NCBI GenBank assembly: GCA_039920165.1
Contig: JBDSEG010000054.1
Coordinates: forward strand, 1 to 22,614
Reading direction: 5' to 3'
Source: JBDSEG01 sp039920165
GTDB lineage: Bacteria > Pseudomonadota > Gammaproteobacteria > Burkholderiales > Burkholderiaceae_C
Length of the DNA stretch: 22,614 bases
The notes under the pieces are model-generated. The model worked only from the letters and a program-made list of their open reading frames with translations. It was not told where the DNA came from and made no database searches. The position numbers and the translations under genes were made by a program. Positions 14,663 through 22,614 of the stretch are shown here, in pieces. How positions within the stretch are numbered: position 1 is the first letter of the stretch; every line of letters begins with the position of its first letter.

Positions 14663-14694
14663 TCGGCCTACGAATCGCGTCGAATCGTCGGGAC

Positions 14695-15423
14695 CTACTT
14701 GCGCGACTTGCGAGCCGCCGGCGCATCCGCGTCCGGCGCGGGTGCGGCGCCTTTCGTCCCGGGCGATCCCATCGTCGCGCCGTGCATGCCTTCGGTCATG
14801 CCGATCAGGATGCCGCTCACAAGCGTGGCATAGCCCTTCATCAGCGACTCTGCGCTGCGCAGGCTCGCGGCCCGGCCTTCGCGCATGGTGCTGCGCGCCT
14901 GCGCCATCAGTTGCTCGACCGTGGCGCTCGCACTCGCGCCGGTGTCCGAGCCCTTGAGCTTGAGCGCCGACAGCGCCTCGCCCCACGGCCCCTGCAGCGG
15001 CGCGCCAGCGCCCTGCGCGGCCTTGGTGACGGTATCGAAGAAGACGTCTTCCATCTTCTCAAGATTGGCGAGCAGCGGCGCCATCTGCTTTTCCTGCGCG
15101 CCGACGCCCTGCTGGACGAACTGCGCGAGCGCGGTCTTCTGCGCCTCGACCGCGCGCAGCAGCGCGGCGTCCATGCCTTCGATCGCCTTGCCGAGCAGGC
15201 CCTGCACATCCACCGCCGGCAAGGCGCTGCTCGCGGCGCCGGCGGAGGTTGCCTGCGTTACCGACTGCAGGACGCTGCGGATATTGCGCAGTGTCATCTC
15301 GCGGCTCTGCAAAGCCTTGAGGGTGGCGTCGCCGACGGCCTTGCGCAAGGCGTCGCCCTGCTTCTCGGTGGCCTGCGAGAACATCGAGGCGAGGGCTTGC
15401 TGGTCGATCCCTGACTTGATCAT
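14695..15423 (-). CDS. Phasin-like PHA granule-associated protein
   Basis: The protein has 242 residues and is mostly helical and Ala/Gln/Lys-rich, without a signal peptide. It is third after phaC and phaB on the same strand, 33 bp behind phaB and with an AGGAGA ribosome site. The order phaC-phaB-phasin and the helical composition point to a phasin-type granule-surface protein that limits granule coalescence. The C-terminus is Ala/Pro-rich and ends in a basic KSRK tail, like granule proteins that contact the nucleoid (PhaM type). I cannot name an exact family. The assignment rests mainly on context, with moderate support from composition. Confidence 0.6.
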   Translation of the reverse strand: MIKSGIDQQALASMFSQATEKQGDALRKAVGDATLKALQSREMTLRNIRSVLQSVTQATSAGAASSALPAVDVQGLLGKAIEGMDAALLRAVEAQKTALAQFVQQGVGAQEKQMAPLLANLEKMEDVFFDTVTKAAQGAGAPLQGPWGEALSALKLKGSDTGASASATVEQLMAQARSTMREGRAASLRSAESLMKGYATLVSGILIGMTEGMHGATMGSPGTKGAAPAPDADAPAARKSRK

Positions 15424-15456
15424 GTGGAAGTCTCCTGTTTCTGCTGTTGCCGACGA

Positions 15457-16218
15457 TCACTGCATGTGCTGGCCACCGTTGATCGCGATATTGGCGCCGG
15501 TGAGGAATGCCGCCTCTTCGGAGGCGAGGTAGATGATCAGGCCCGCCACTTCCTCGGGCTTGCCCAGTCGGCCAACCGGGATCTGCGGCAGGATCTTGCT
15601 GTCCAGGATTTCCTGCGGGATCGCGGTCACCATCTTGGTCCCGATATAGCCCGGCGAGATGGTATTGACGGTAACGCCCTTCTTCGCGACTTCGAGCGCA
15701 AGCGCCTTGGTGAAACCGTGCACGCCGGCCTTGGCGGCCGAATAGTTGGTCTGGCCGAAAGCGCCCTTGCTGCCGTTGACCGACGAGACATTGATGATGC
15801 GGCCCCAGCCTCGCTCGACCATGCTGTCGGCGACCTGCTTGGTCATGTTGAACAGGCTGTCGAGGTTGGTCCGCATGACGGCATCCCAGTTGACCTTGTC
15901 CATCTTCTTGAAGGTCATGTCGCGGGTGATGCCGGCGTTGTTGACCAGCACGTCGATCGCGCCGTGCTGCTTGTGCACCTCGCTCACGGCCCGGGCGCAC
16001 GAATCGATATCGGCCACGTCGCAGGCGACGGCCAGCATGTCGTAGCCGCGCTTCTTCATGTCGGCCAGCCATTCGCCGTGCTTGGTATTGCCGGGCGAAT
16101 AGGTGACGACCACCTTGTAGCCGGCGTCGGCCATCTTGCTGGAAATCGTCTCGCCCAGGCCGCCCATGCCGCCGGTGACGAGGACGACGCGTGGTTGCGC
16201 AATCGGTTGGGTTGTCAT
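15457..16218 (-). CDS. phaB: Acetoacetyl-CoA reductase PhaB
   Basis: PhaB reduces acetoacetyl-CoA to (R)-3-hydroxybutyryl-CoA with NADPH, supplying monomer for PHA synthase. The protein is a short-chain dehydrogenase of 253 residues. It has the cofactor motif TGGMGGLG (residues 15-22), NNAG (93-96), Ser146, Tyr159-x3-Lys163 and the SPGYIGTKM segment. The start is ATG 16218, with an AAGGAGAG ribosome site about 7 bases before it; the frame extends further upstream but lacks family similarity there. It lies 31 bp after phaC, consistent with one transcript. FabG is the main alternative, but sequence (FKKMDKVNWDAVMRTNLDSL) and context favour PhaB. Confidence 0.93.
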   Translation of the reverse strand: MTTQPIAQPRVVLVTGGMGGLGETISSKMADAGYKVVVTYSPGNTKHGEWLADMKKRGYDMLAVACDVADIDSCARAVSEVHKQHGAIDVLVNNAGITRDMTFKKMDKVNWDAVMRTNLDSLFNMTKQVADSMVERGWGRIINVSSVNGSKGAFGQTNYSAAKAGVHGFTKALALEVAKKGVTVNTISPGYIGTKMVTAIPQEILDSKILPQIPVGRLGKPEEVAGLIIYLASEEAAFLTGANIAINGGQHMQ

Positions 16219-16249
16219 GTCTCTCTCCTTGGGGTGGTTGATCACGAAA

Positions 16250-17989
16250 TCAGGGCGCTTTCGCCCGCACGAAACTTCCCGGCGCCGGCTCGATGGCGGC
16301 GTGCGCCGCATTGCCCGGCGCTTTGGGCGCCGCCATCATCGGCCCGGCGTGGCCGGCGAGCCAGTCGCTCCACCGCGGCCACCAGCTGCCCGGCACTTCC
16401 TCGGCGGTATCGAGCCAGGCCTGCGCCTCGACGACGCCGCCGGGCTGGGCGCCGGCGGTGCCGGCCCAGTGGCTGCGCTTGCCCTTGGCCGGCGGGTTGA
16501 TCACGCCGGCGATGTGGCCGCTCGCGCCGAGCACGAAGGTGGTATCGCCGCCGAGCGCGCTAGTGCTCGCGTACGCGGTGCGCCAGGGCACGATATGGTC
16601 GTCGCGCGAGGCATAGACGAAGCTCGGCAGGCCGATCGCCGATAGGTCGACCGGCACCCCGCACTGCACGGTCGCGCCGGGCTCGCGCAATTTGTTTTCG
16701 AGGTAGGTGTTGCGCAGGTACCAGCAGTACATCGGCCCCGGCAGATTGGTATCGTCGCCGTTCCAGAACAGCAGGTCGAAGGCGGGCGGCGGTTTGCCCT
16801 GCAGATAGCCGTTCACTACATACGGCCAGATCAGGTCGTTCGCGCGCAGCGCCGCGAACACCTGCGCCAGCTCCGCGCCCTTCAGGATGCCGCCTTGACC
16901 GATGCTCGCTTCGCGCTTCGCCGTCGACTCCTCGTCGACGAGGAGTCCGAGCTCGCCTGTATCGCTGAAATCGAGCATGGTTGTGAGCAGCGTCATGCTC
17001 GCGACACGTGACTCTCCGCGCTGCGCCGCCACCGCCAGCGCGCATGTCAGCAGCGTGCCGCCGATGCAAAAGCCCAGCGCGTTGACCCGATCGGCCTTGG
17101 TGATCTCGCGCGCGACGTCGAGCGCTCGCAGCACGCCGTCTTGCAGATAGTCGTCCCAGGTCAGCGTCTGCTGTTCGAGACCGATATTGCGCCACGATAC
17201 GAGGAAGACCGTGTGGCCCTGCGCCACCGCATAGGCGACGAACGAGTTCTCCGGCTGCAGATCGAGGATGTAGAACTTGTTGATGCACGGCGGAACGATC
17301 ACCAGCGGGCGCTTGTGCACCTTGGCGGTCGTCGGCCGGTATTGGACGAGCTGGATCAGCTCGTTTTGGAAGACCACGTCGCCCGGCGTGGTGGCGACGT
17401 TGCGTCCGACCTCGAACGCCGAGTCGTCGGTCATCGAGATCTTGCCGCGCGCGAAGTCCTCGAGAAACAGGCGCATCCCGTCGACCAGGCTTGCGCCGCC
17501 GGAATCGACCGCGGTCTTCAGCGCCGCCGGGTTCAGCATCAGGCAGTTTGCCGGGCTGGCCGCGTCGAGCACCTGGCGCAGGACGAAATCCCATTGCGCC
17601 TTGTTGCGCGCCGGCATCGGTGCGGCGGCCAATGCGTCGCGCATCGCCTGCGACTGCTGCACATAGGTGCGGGCGATCGCATCGAAGCGCGGATCCTGCT
17701 GCCAGGCCTCGCCCGCGAAGCGGCGGTCGGCGGGCGGCGCCACCGCCGGCCCGGTGAAGCCGGCGAAGGCCGAGCCGGCGAGTGCGCCCGACCACAGATC
17801 GCTCCACTGCTGCCAGCCCTGGCGGTGCCACTGCGTCCAGGCATCCGCGGCCTGGCTCCAGGGTGCGAGTGCCGGTTGCGCGAGCGCCTCGCTCGCCGGC
17901 AACTGGACGAATGGCTGCCAGAGCTGCTGTTGAGCCTGCAGCATCTCGTTCATCCATTGACTGGGGTCGGGGGCGGTGGGGTTCGGCAT
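16250..17989 (-). CDS. phaC: Class I poly(R)-hydroxyalkanoic acid synthase PhaC
   Basis: PhaC polymerises (R)-3-hydroxyacyl-CoA into PHA at the granule surface. The 579-residue length matches class I synthases (R. eutropha PhaC has 589). The lipase-like box GFCIGG places the catalytic Cys at residue 308, with Asp464 (SRDDHIVPW) and His492 (GASGHIAGV) completing the triad. The N-terminal about 100 residues are Trp/Gln-rich and variable, as in the family. The start (ATG 17989) lies 23 bp behind the ndh stop with no obvious promoter room and only a weak GAG-type ribosome site. phaB follows after 31 bp. No phaA thiolase is present in the window. Confidence 0.95.
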   Translation of the reverse strand: MPNPTAPDPSQWMNEMLQAQQQLWQPFVQLPASEALAQPALAPWSQAADAWTQWHRQGWQQWSDLWSGALAGSAFAGFTGPAVAPPADRRFAGEAWQQDPRFDAIARTYVQQSQAMRDALAAAPMPARNKAQWDFVLRQVLDAASPANCLMLNPAALKTAVDSGGASLVDGMRLFLEDFARGKISMTDDSAFEVGRNVATTPGDVVFQNELIQLVQYRPTTAKVHKRPLVIVPPCINKFYILDLQPENSFVAYAVAQGHTVFLVSWRNIGLEQQTLTWDDYLQDGVLRALDVAREITKADRVNALGFCIGGTLLTCALAVAAQRGESRVASMTLLTTMLDFSDTGELGLLVDEESTAKREASIGQGGILKGAELAQVFAALRANDLIWPYVVNGYLQGKPPPAFDLLFWNGDDTNLPGPMYCWYLRNTYLENKLREPGATVQCGVPVDLSAIGLPSFVYASRDDHIVPWRTAYASTSALGGDTTFVLGASGHIAGVINPPAKGKRSHWAGTAGAQPGGVVEAQAWLDTAEEVPGSWWPRWSDWLAGHAGPMMAAPKAPGNAAHAAIEPAPGSFVRAKAP

Positions 17990-18012
17990 GGCGATCTCGA
18001 TTCGGTTGAGTC

Positions 18013-19347
18013 TCAGTGCAGTTTGACGTGCGGTTCGGTGCGCCGGGTGATCAAGCGCGCCAAAGTTTCCAGGGCGACCTTGCCCGCGCCGTGCAGCGCG
18101 AGCTCGTGCATCTTGTACAACGAAAGGTACATCAGTCGAGCGAATCCACCTTGAATCGTCAGGCTGCCGCCGATCAGGCCACCCATCAGGTTGCCCACCG
18201 TGCTGTATTCGCCCAGCGATACCAGCGAGCCGAAGTCGCGGTAGCGCCAGTCGCGCAGCACCTGGCCGTCCAGCCGGCGACGCAACTGGCGCGCCAGGTG
18301 CGAGGCCTGCTGGTGCGCTGCCTGGGCGCGCGGCGGAACGTTACCGCCTTTTTCGGGCCAGGGGCAGGCTGCGCAGTCGCCGAGCGCAAAGACCGCCTCG
18401 TCGCGCGTCGTCTGCAAGGTATTGCGGACCACGAGTTGGCGCAGGCGGTTGCTTTCCAGGCCGTCCAGCCCGGCCAGGAAACCCGGCGCCTGGATGCCCG
18501 CGGCCCACACCACCAGCTCGGCCGGAAGGATTCGCCCGTCCTCCAGTCGCACGCCGTCACGCAGCACCTCGGCGACCTTGGACGAGGTGTGCACGGCCAC
18601 ACCGAGGTCGCGCAACAGCCCTTCGGTGGCTTGCGACAGGGCGGCAGGCAGCGCCGGCAGAACGCGCTCGGCAGCTTCGATCAGGTTCAGCCGGATGTCC
18701 TTGTCGGGCTCGATCCGGTCAAGGCCGAAGGCGACCAGTTCGCGCGTCGTGCGGTGCAGTTCGGCCGCCAGTTCGACGCCGGTCGCGCCGGCGCCGATGA
18801 TGGCGAGCTGGAGCTGCTCGGGCCGCAGCGTCCCGGTCTGCGTCTGCGCGCGTATGCACGCGTTGATCAGGCGCTGGTTGAAACGCCGCGCATCCTCGGC
18901 CGACTCGAGCTTGAGCGCATGCTCGCGAACCCCGGGTGTCCCGAAGTCGTTGCTTTCGCTGCCAACCGCGATGACGAGTGTGTCGTAACGGATGCGCTGC
19001 GCGGGTGTGACTGCGTTGCCTTCGGCATCGACAAAGCCGGCAATGAGCACCTCGCGCGCGGCGCGATCGAGGCCGGTCATCTCGCCGACGCGGTAGCGGA
19101 AGTGGTGCCAGTGCGACTGCGCGAGGTAGTCGATCTCGTGCCGGCCTATGTCCATGCTGCCGGCAGCGATCACGTGCAACTGGGGTTTCCACACATGGGC
19201 ACGGGTCTTGTCGATCAGCGTGACGGCGGCCCGGCCGCGCCGCCCGAGCGAATCGCCGAGCGCGGTGGCGAGTTCGAGCCCGCCAGCGCCGCCGCCGACG
19301 ATCACGATCTGGTGCAGGCTCTCGGCAGCGAGCGAACCGGGCTTCAT
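18013..19347 (-). CDS. ndh: Type II NADH:quinone oxidoreductase
   Basis: NDH-2 passes electrons from NADH to quinone at the inner membrane face without pumping protons. The 444-residue protein has two Rossmann motifs: VIVGGGAGGLELA for FAD (residues 15-27) and AIIGAGATGVELA for NADH (182-194). A further FAD-binding block is VFALGDCAACPW. The C-terminus (about 385-425) is hydrophobic and amphipathic (NLMGGLIGG... and ARLMYLSLYKMHELAL), as expected for membrane attachment. ATG 19347 shares its A with the cydB stop (TGATG), so translation is coupled to cydB. It is preceded by cydAB and followed after 23 bp by phaC. Confidence 0.9.
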   Translation of the reverse strand: MKPGSLAAESLHQIVIVGGGAGGLELATALGDSLGRRGRAAVTLIDKTRAHVWKPQLHVIAAGSMDIGRHEIDYLAQSHWHHFRYRVGEMTGLDRAAREVLIAGFVDAEGNAVTPAQRIRYDTLVIAVGSESNDFGTPGVREHALKLESAEDARRFNQRLINACIRAQTQTGTLRPEQLQLAIIGAGATGVELAAELHRTTRELVAFGLDRIEPDKDIRLNLIEAAERVLPALPAALSQATEGLLRDLGVAVHTSSKVAEVLRDGVRLEDGRILPAELVVWAAGIQAPGFLAGLDGLESNRLRQLVVRNTLQTTRDEAVFALGDCAACPWPEKGGNVPPRAQAAHQQASHLARQLRRRLDGQVLRDWRYRDFGSLVSLGEYSTVGNLMGGLIGGSLTIQGGFARLMYLSLYKMHELALHGAGKVALETLARLITRRTEPHVKLH

Positions 19348-20378
19348 CAGGCGTAGCGCAACTGACCGGCCTTGCCGCGAAAGACGCGGTAGGAAAAAAT
19401 CGTATAGCCGACGATCGCCGGAACCGAGATCGCGACGCCCACGGCAATGAACTCGAGCGCCCCGGTGCTGCTCGCGGCCTGCCACAGCGTGAGCCGGTCG
19501 ATCACGACAAACGGGTAGATGCTGTACGCGAGGCCCAGAAAGCCGAGCACGAAGACGCCGATCAGCAGCACGAACGGCAGCCAGCACAGCGCACCGCGCA
19601 CCGCCTCGTCGCGCAGCAGTCGCCACACCGCGAACAGCGCGACCGCGGTGGTGAACGGAATGGCAGACAGCGCGATCAGTTCGGGCAGCGCGAACCAGCG
19701 CGCCCGCACGGTCGGGCTGATCCAGGGTGTCGCGGCCGAGATCAGCACGAGGCCGATGCACACCGGCCAGAACGCGCGCCGCGCCCAGCCGACCGCGCGC
19801 GCCTGCAGGTCGCCTTCGGTCTTGAAGACCAGCCAGGTCGCGCCGAGCAGCACGTAGGCGCCCGGCAGCGCCAGCGCGATCGCGCCCGCAAAGACCGGAT
19901 AGTTCCAGCCGCTGCCGAAGCCGCTCACGTAGCGCCCGAGCATCCAGCCCTGCGAGGCCGAGGCAATCAGCGAACCGGCGAAGAACAGCCGGTCCCAGGT
20001 CGCCTTGTGGCTGTCGCGCGCCTTGACGCGAAAGTCGAACGCCACGCCGCGCAGCGTCAGGCCGATCAGCATCAGCGCGACGGGCAGGTACAGGGCGGTC
20101 AGCACGATGCCGTGCGCCTTCGGGAAGGCGATCAGCAGGATACCGATGCCGAGCACGAGCCAGGTCTCATTGGCATCCCAGAACGGGCCGATGCTGGCGA
20201 TCAGCACGTCTTTCTCGGCGTCGCCGGCGAGCGGCATCAGCATGCCCACGCCGAGGTCGTAGCCGTCGCTGACGACATAGACAAGCATCGACAGCCCCAT
20301 CAGCGCCATGAACACCACCGGCAGCGCCTGCTCGAAGCTCATGCTGGCGAGCAGCATCGGTGCGGCGGCGCTGGTCAT
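19347..20378 (-). CDS. cydB: Cytochrome bd-type quinol oxidase subunit II (CydB/CioB)
   Basis: This is subunit II of the bd-type oxidase, which oxidises quinol and reduces oxygen to water in the inner membrane. It has 343 residues and several transmembrane segments. Family blocks are VYVVSDGYDLGVGM near residues 33-46 and GPFWDANETWLVL near 64-76. Later hydrophobic segments continue to a short basic tail (FRGKAGQLRYA). The start ATG 20378 overlaps the cydA stop by four bases (ATGA). No small cydX-like frame follows; the stop overlaps the ndh start by one base. Confidence 0.93.
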   Translation of the reverse strand: MTSAAAPMLLASMSFEQALPVVFMALMGLSMLVYVVSDGYDLGVGMLMPLAGDAEKDVLIASIGPFWDANETWLVLGIGILLIAFPKAHGIVLTALYLPVALMLIGLTLRGVAFDFRVKARDSHKATWDRLFFAGSLIASASQGWMLGRYVSGFGSGWNYPVFAGAIALALPGAYVLLGATWLVFKTEGDLQARAVGWARRAFWPVCIGLVLISAATPWISPTVRARWFALPELIALSAIPFTTAVALFAVWRLLRDEAVRGALCWLPFVLLIGVFVLGFLGLAYSIYPFVVIDRLTLWQAASSTGALEFIAVGVAISVPAIVGYTIFSYRVFRGKAGQLRYA

Positions 20379-21751
20379 GCCTGCACCGGTGGCGTGATGG
20401 CGCCGGTCGGCGTGCCGGCGCGGTCGACTGCCTCGCCATGCAGCACCTCGGCGGGCTTTTCGGCCATGTACTTCAACACCGCGACATAGGCCACCAGGAG
20501 CCCGCCGTACATCGCCAGGTACAGCGCGAGCGAGAGCGCGATCGTCGGCGCCGGCACGGTCGAGGCCACATCTTTGGTGCGAATCAGCCCGTAGACGATA
20601 TAGGGCTGGCGCCCGATCTCGGTCACATACCAGCCGGCGACCGTCGCGACCCAGCCGGCGAAGGTCATCCCCGACAGCAGCCAGAGCAGCCGGCGCGGCA
20701 GGCGCTCGGCTCGCCACCGGGCGCGCCGGCCGAGCCATACGCCGAGCCACGCGGTCGCGAGCATCAGCACCCCCATGCCGACCATGATCCGGAAGGCGAA
20801 GAAGACCGGCGCGACCGGCGGGTGCTTGCCTTCGAAGCGGTCCAGGCCTTGGATTTCGCCGTCCAGGCGATGGGTCAGGATGAGGCTGGCGAGGCCCGGG
20901 ACGGCGATCTCGAACCGGTTCTCGCGCGCCTGCTCGTCGGGCCATGCAAACAGCAGCAGCGGCGCGCCCTGGGTCGTGCGCCAGACGCCTTCCATGGCAG
21001 CGATCTTCTGCGGCTGGTGTTCGAGCGTATTGAGGCCGTGCATGTCGCCCAGGAAGATCTGCAGCGGCGCCGCCACCGCGGCAAGCGTGAGTCCGACCCG
21101 CAGCGCGCGCGATGCCGCTTCGGTGGCGCGGTCCTTGATCAGCTGCCACGCGCTCAGCCCGGCGAGCAGGAACGCGCCGGTCAGCGCCGACGCGGTGAGC
21201 ACGTGCGCTAGGCGGTACGGGAACGACGGGTTGAAGATGACCGCGAGCCAGCTCGTCGCGTGGTACTCGCCGTCGATCACGGTAAAGCCGGCCGGCGTCT
21301 GCATCCACGAGTTGAGCGCGAGGATCCAGAACGCCGACAGCGTGGTGCCGAAGGCGACACAGAAGGTTGCGAACAGATGGACCCGCTCGCTCACCTTGCC
21401 GTGGCCGAACAGCATGATGCCGAGGAAGCCGGCCTCGAGGAAGAACGCCGTTAGCACTTCGTAGCCCAGCAGCGGCCCGGCGATATTGCCGACCTTCTCC
21501 ATATAGCCCGGCCAGTTGGTGCCGAACTGGAAGCTCATCGTGATGCCGCTGACCACGCCGAGCGCGAAAGTCAGCGCGAAGACCTTGGTCCAGAACCGGT
21601 AGGCGTCGAGCCAGGACTGCTCCCCGGTGGCGAGCCAGCGCCAGCGGAAAAACAGCAGCAGCCAGCCCAGCGCGATGCTGATGGTCGGAAAGAGGATGTG
21701 GAACGTGATATTGGCCGCGAACTGGACCCGGGCCAATGCGAATGCGTCCAT
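20375..21751 (-). CDS. cydA: Cytochrome bd-type quinol oxidase subunit I, short-Q-loop (CIO-like)
   Basis: This is the haem-carrying subunit of a bd-type quinol oxidase. The 458-residue protein is clearly shorter than E. coli CydA (522), as in the cyanide-insensitive CioA branch with a short Q-loop. Haem ligands correspond to His18 (TFHILFPTISI), His183 (YRLAHVLTAS) and Met323 (FRIMVGMG). Glu98 and Glu106 (GYEVL and LEAGF) are the proton-path residues, and GRQPYIVYG is the typical late signature. ATG 21751 has no ribosome site, but a TAGACT sits six bases before it. It overlaps cydB by four bases. Cyanide resistance is inferred only from the branch and was not seen. Confidence 0.94.
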   Translation of the reverse strand: MDAFALARVQFAANITFHILFPTISIALGWLLLFFRWRWLATGEQSWLDAYRFWTKVFALTFALGVVSGITMSFQFGTNWPGYMEKVGNIAGPLLGYEVLTAFFLEAGFLGIMLFGHGKVSERVHLFATFCVAFGTTLSAFWILALNSWMQTPAGFTVIDGEYHATSWLAVIFNPSFPYRLAHVLTASALTGAFLLAGLSAWQLIKDRATEAASRALRVGLTLAAVAAPLQIFLGDMHGLNTLEHQPQKIAAMEGVWRTTQGAPLLLFAWPDEQARENRFEIAVPGLASLILTHRLDGEIQGLDRFEGKHPPVAPVFFAFRIMVGMGVLMLATAWLGVWLGRRARWRAERLPRRLLWLLSGMTFAGWVATVAGWYVTEIGRQPYIVYGLIRTKDVASTVPAPTIALSLALYLAMYGGLLVAYVAVLKYMAEKPAEVLHGEAVDRAGTPTGAITPPVQA

Positions 21752-21784
21752 CGGTTCAGTCTAGCCCGGATGTGCGCCAACACG

Positions 21785-21815
21785 AAAAAGGGCCGTCAGC
21801 TTGCGCCGCCGGCCC
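21785..21815 (-). terminator. Intrinsic terminator of hppA
   Basis: On the minus strand a 6-bp GC stem (GGGCCG/CGGCCC, 21815-21810 and 21795-21790) closes a 14-base loop and is followed directly by five T's (21789-21785). It starts 22 bp after the hppA stop and lies before cydA, separating two transcription units. Confidence 0.82.
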
Positions 21816-21837
21816 AATCGCAGGGCGTCGTGTCCGC

Positions 21838-22614
<777 letters not shown>

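Noticed and set aside
19348..19761. N-terminal extension of the ndh frame and of the cydB frame (20379-21308)
   Set aside because: The added residues are upstream genes read in another frame; family similarity begins at 19347 and 20378, where overlapping stop/start codons are found.

Overview
The window is a GC-rich (by eye clearly above 60% G+C), densely packed stretch of bacterial chromosome. The protein families present (phenylacetyl-CoA epoxidase subunits, class I PHA synthase with PhaB, a K+-independent-type membrane pyrophosphatase, a bd-type quinol oxidase and a long TonB-dependent receptor) suggest a metabolically versatile, polyhydroxyalkanoate-storing proteobacterium, most likely a betaproteobacterium. 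This is an inference from gene content; there is no rRNA or tRNA here to support it. No tRNA, rRNA, CRISPR array, insertion sequence or prophage was seen, and no stretch longer than about 210 bases lacks a gene.

Layout. (a) 1-2527, plus strand: the end of a phenylacetate catabolic operon, paaA (5' cut by the window edge), paaB, paaC and paaD. It has overlapping stop/start codons and no paaE after it. (b) 2739-5185, minus strand: a CsgG-like lipoprotein and an amidase-signature enzyme. (c) 5281-6390, plus strand: a tartrate/D-malate dehydrogenase. (d) 6391-8555, minus strand: an ECF42-type sigma factor with a TPR-like C-terminal extension, then a PhnB-like VOC protein and a YCII/DGPF protein. 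A candidate ECF42 promoter lies between the sigma gene and the other two. (e) pssA (minus) and a YkvA/DUF1232 protein (plus), divergent. (f) 9563-14634, minus strand: MarR regulator, AraC regulator, OmpR-like regulator and TonB-dependent receptor in series. The receptor carries a single-base frameshift near its C-terminus. (g) 14695-17989, minus strand: phaC, phaB and a phasin-like protein. (h) 18013-21751, minus strand: cydA/cioA, cydB/cioB and a type II NADH dehydrogenase with overlapping ends. (i) 21838-22614, minus strand: the 3' part of hppA, ending in a clear intrinsic terminator.

How the parts fit. The bd oxidase plus NDH-2 would form a short NADH-to-quinol-to-oxygen chain that pumps few protons. 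It is followed after 23 bp by the PHA synthesis genes, whose reductase also consumes reducing power, so the block looks like a redox-overflow unit next to a proton-pumping pyrophosphatase. The MarR-AraC-OmpR-receptor series looks like a regulated outer-membrane uptake locus. Its palindromic candidate operators lie directly at the MarR start and inside a candidate araC promoter. The ECF42 module is the least understood functional unit here. I found no clear evidence for an entirely new type of system.
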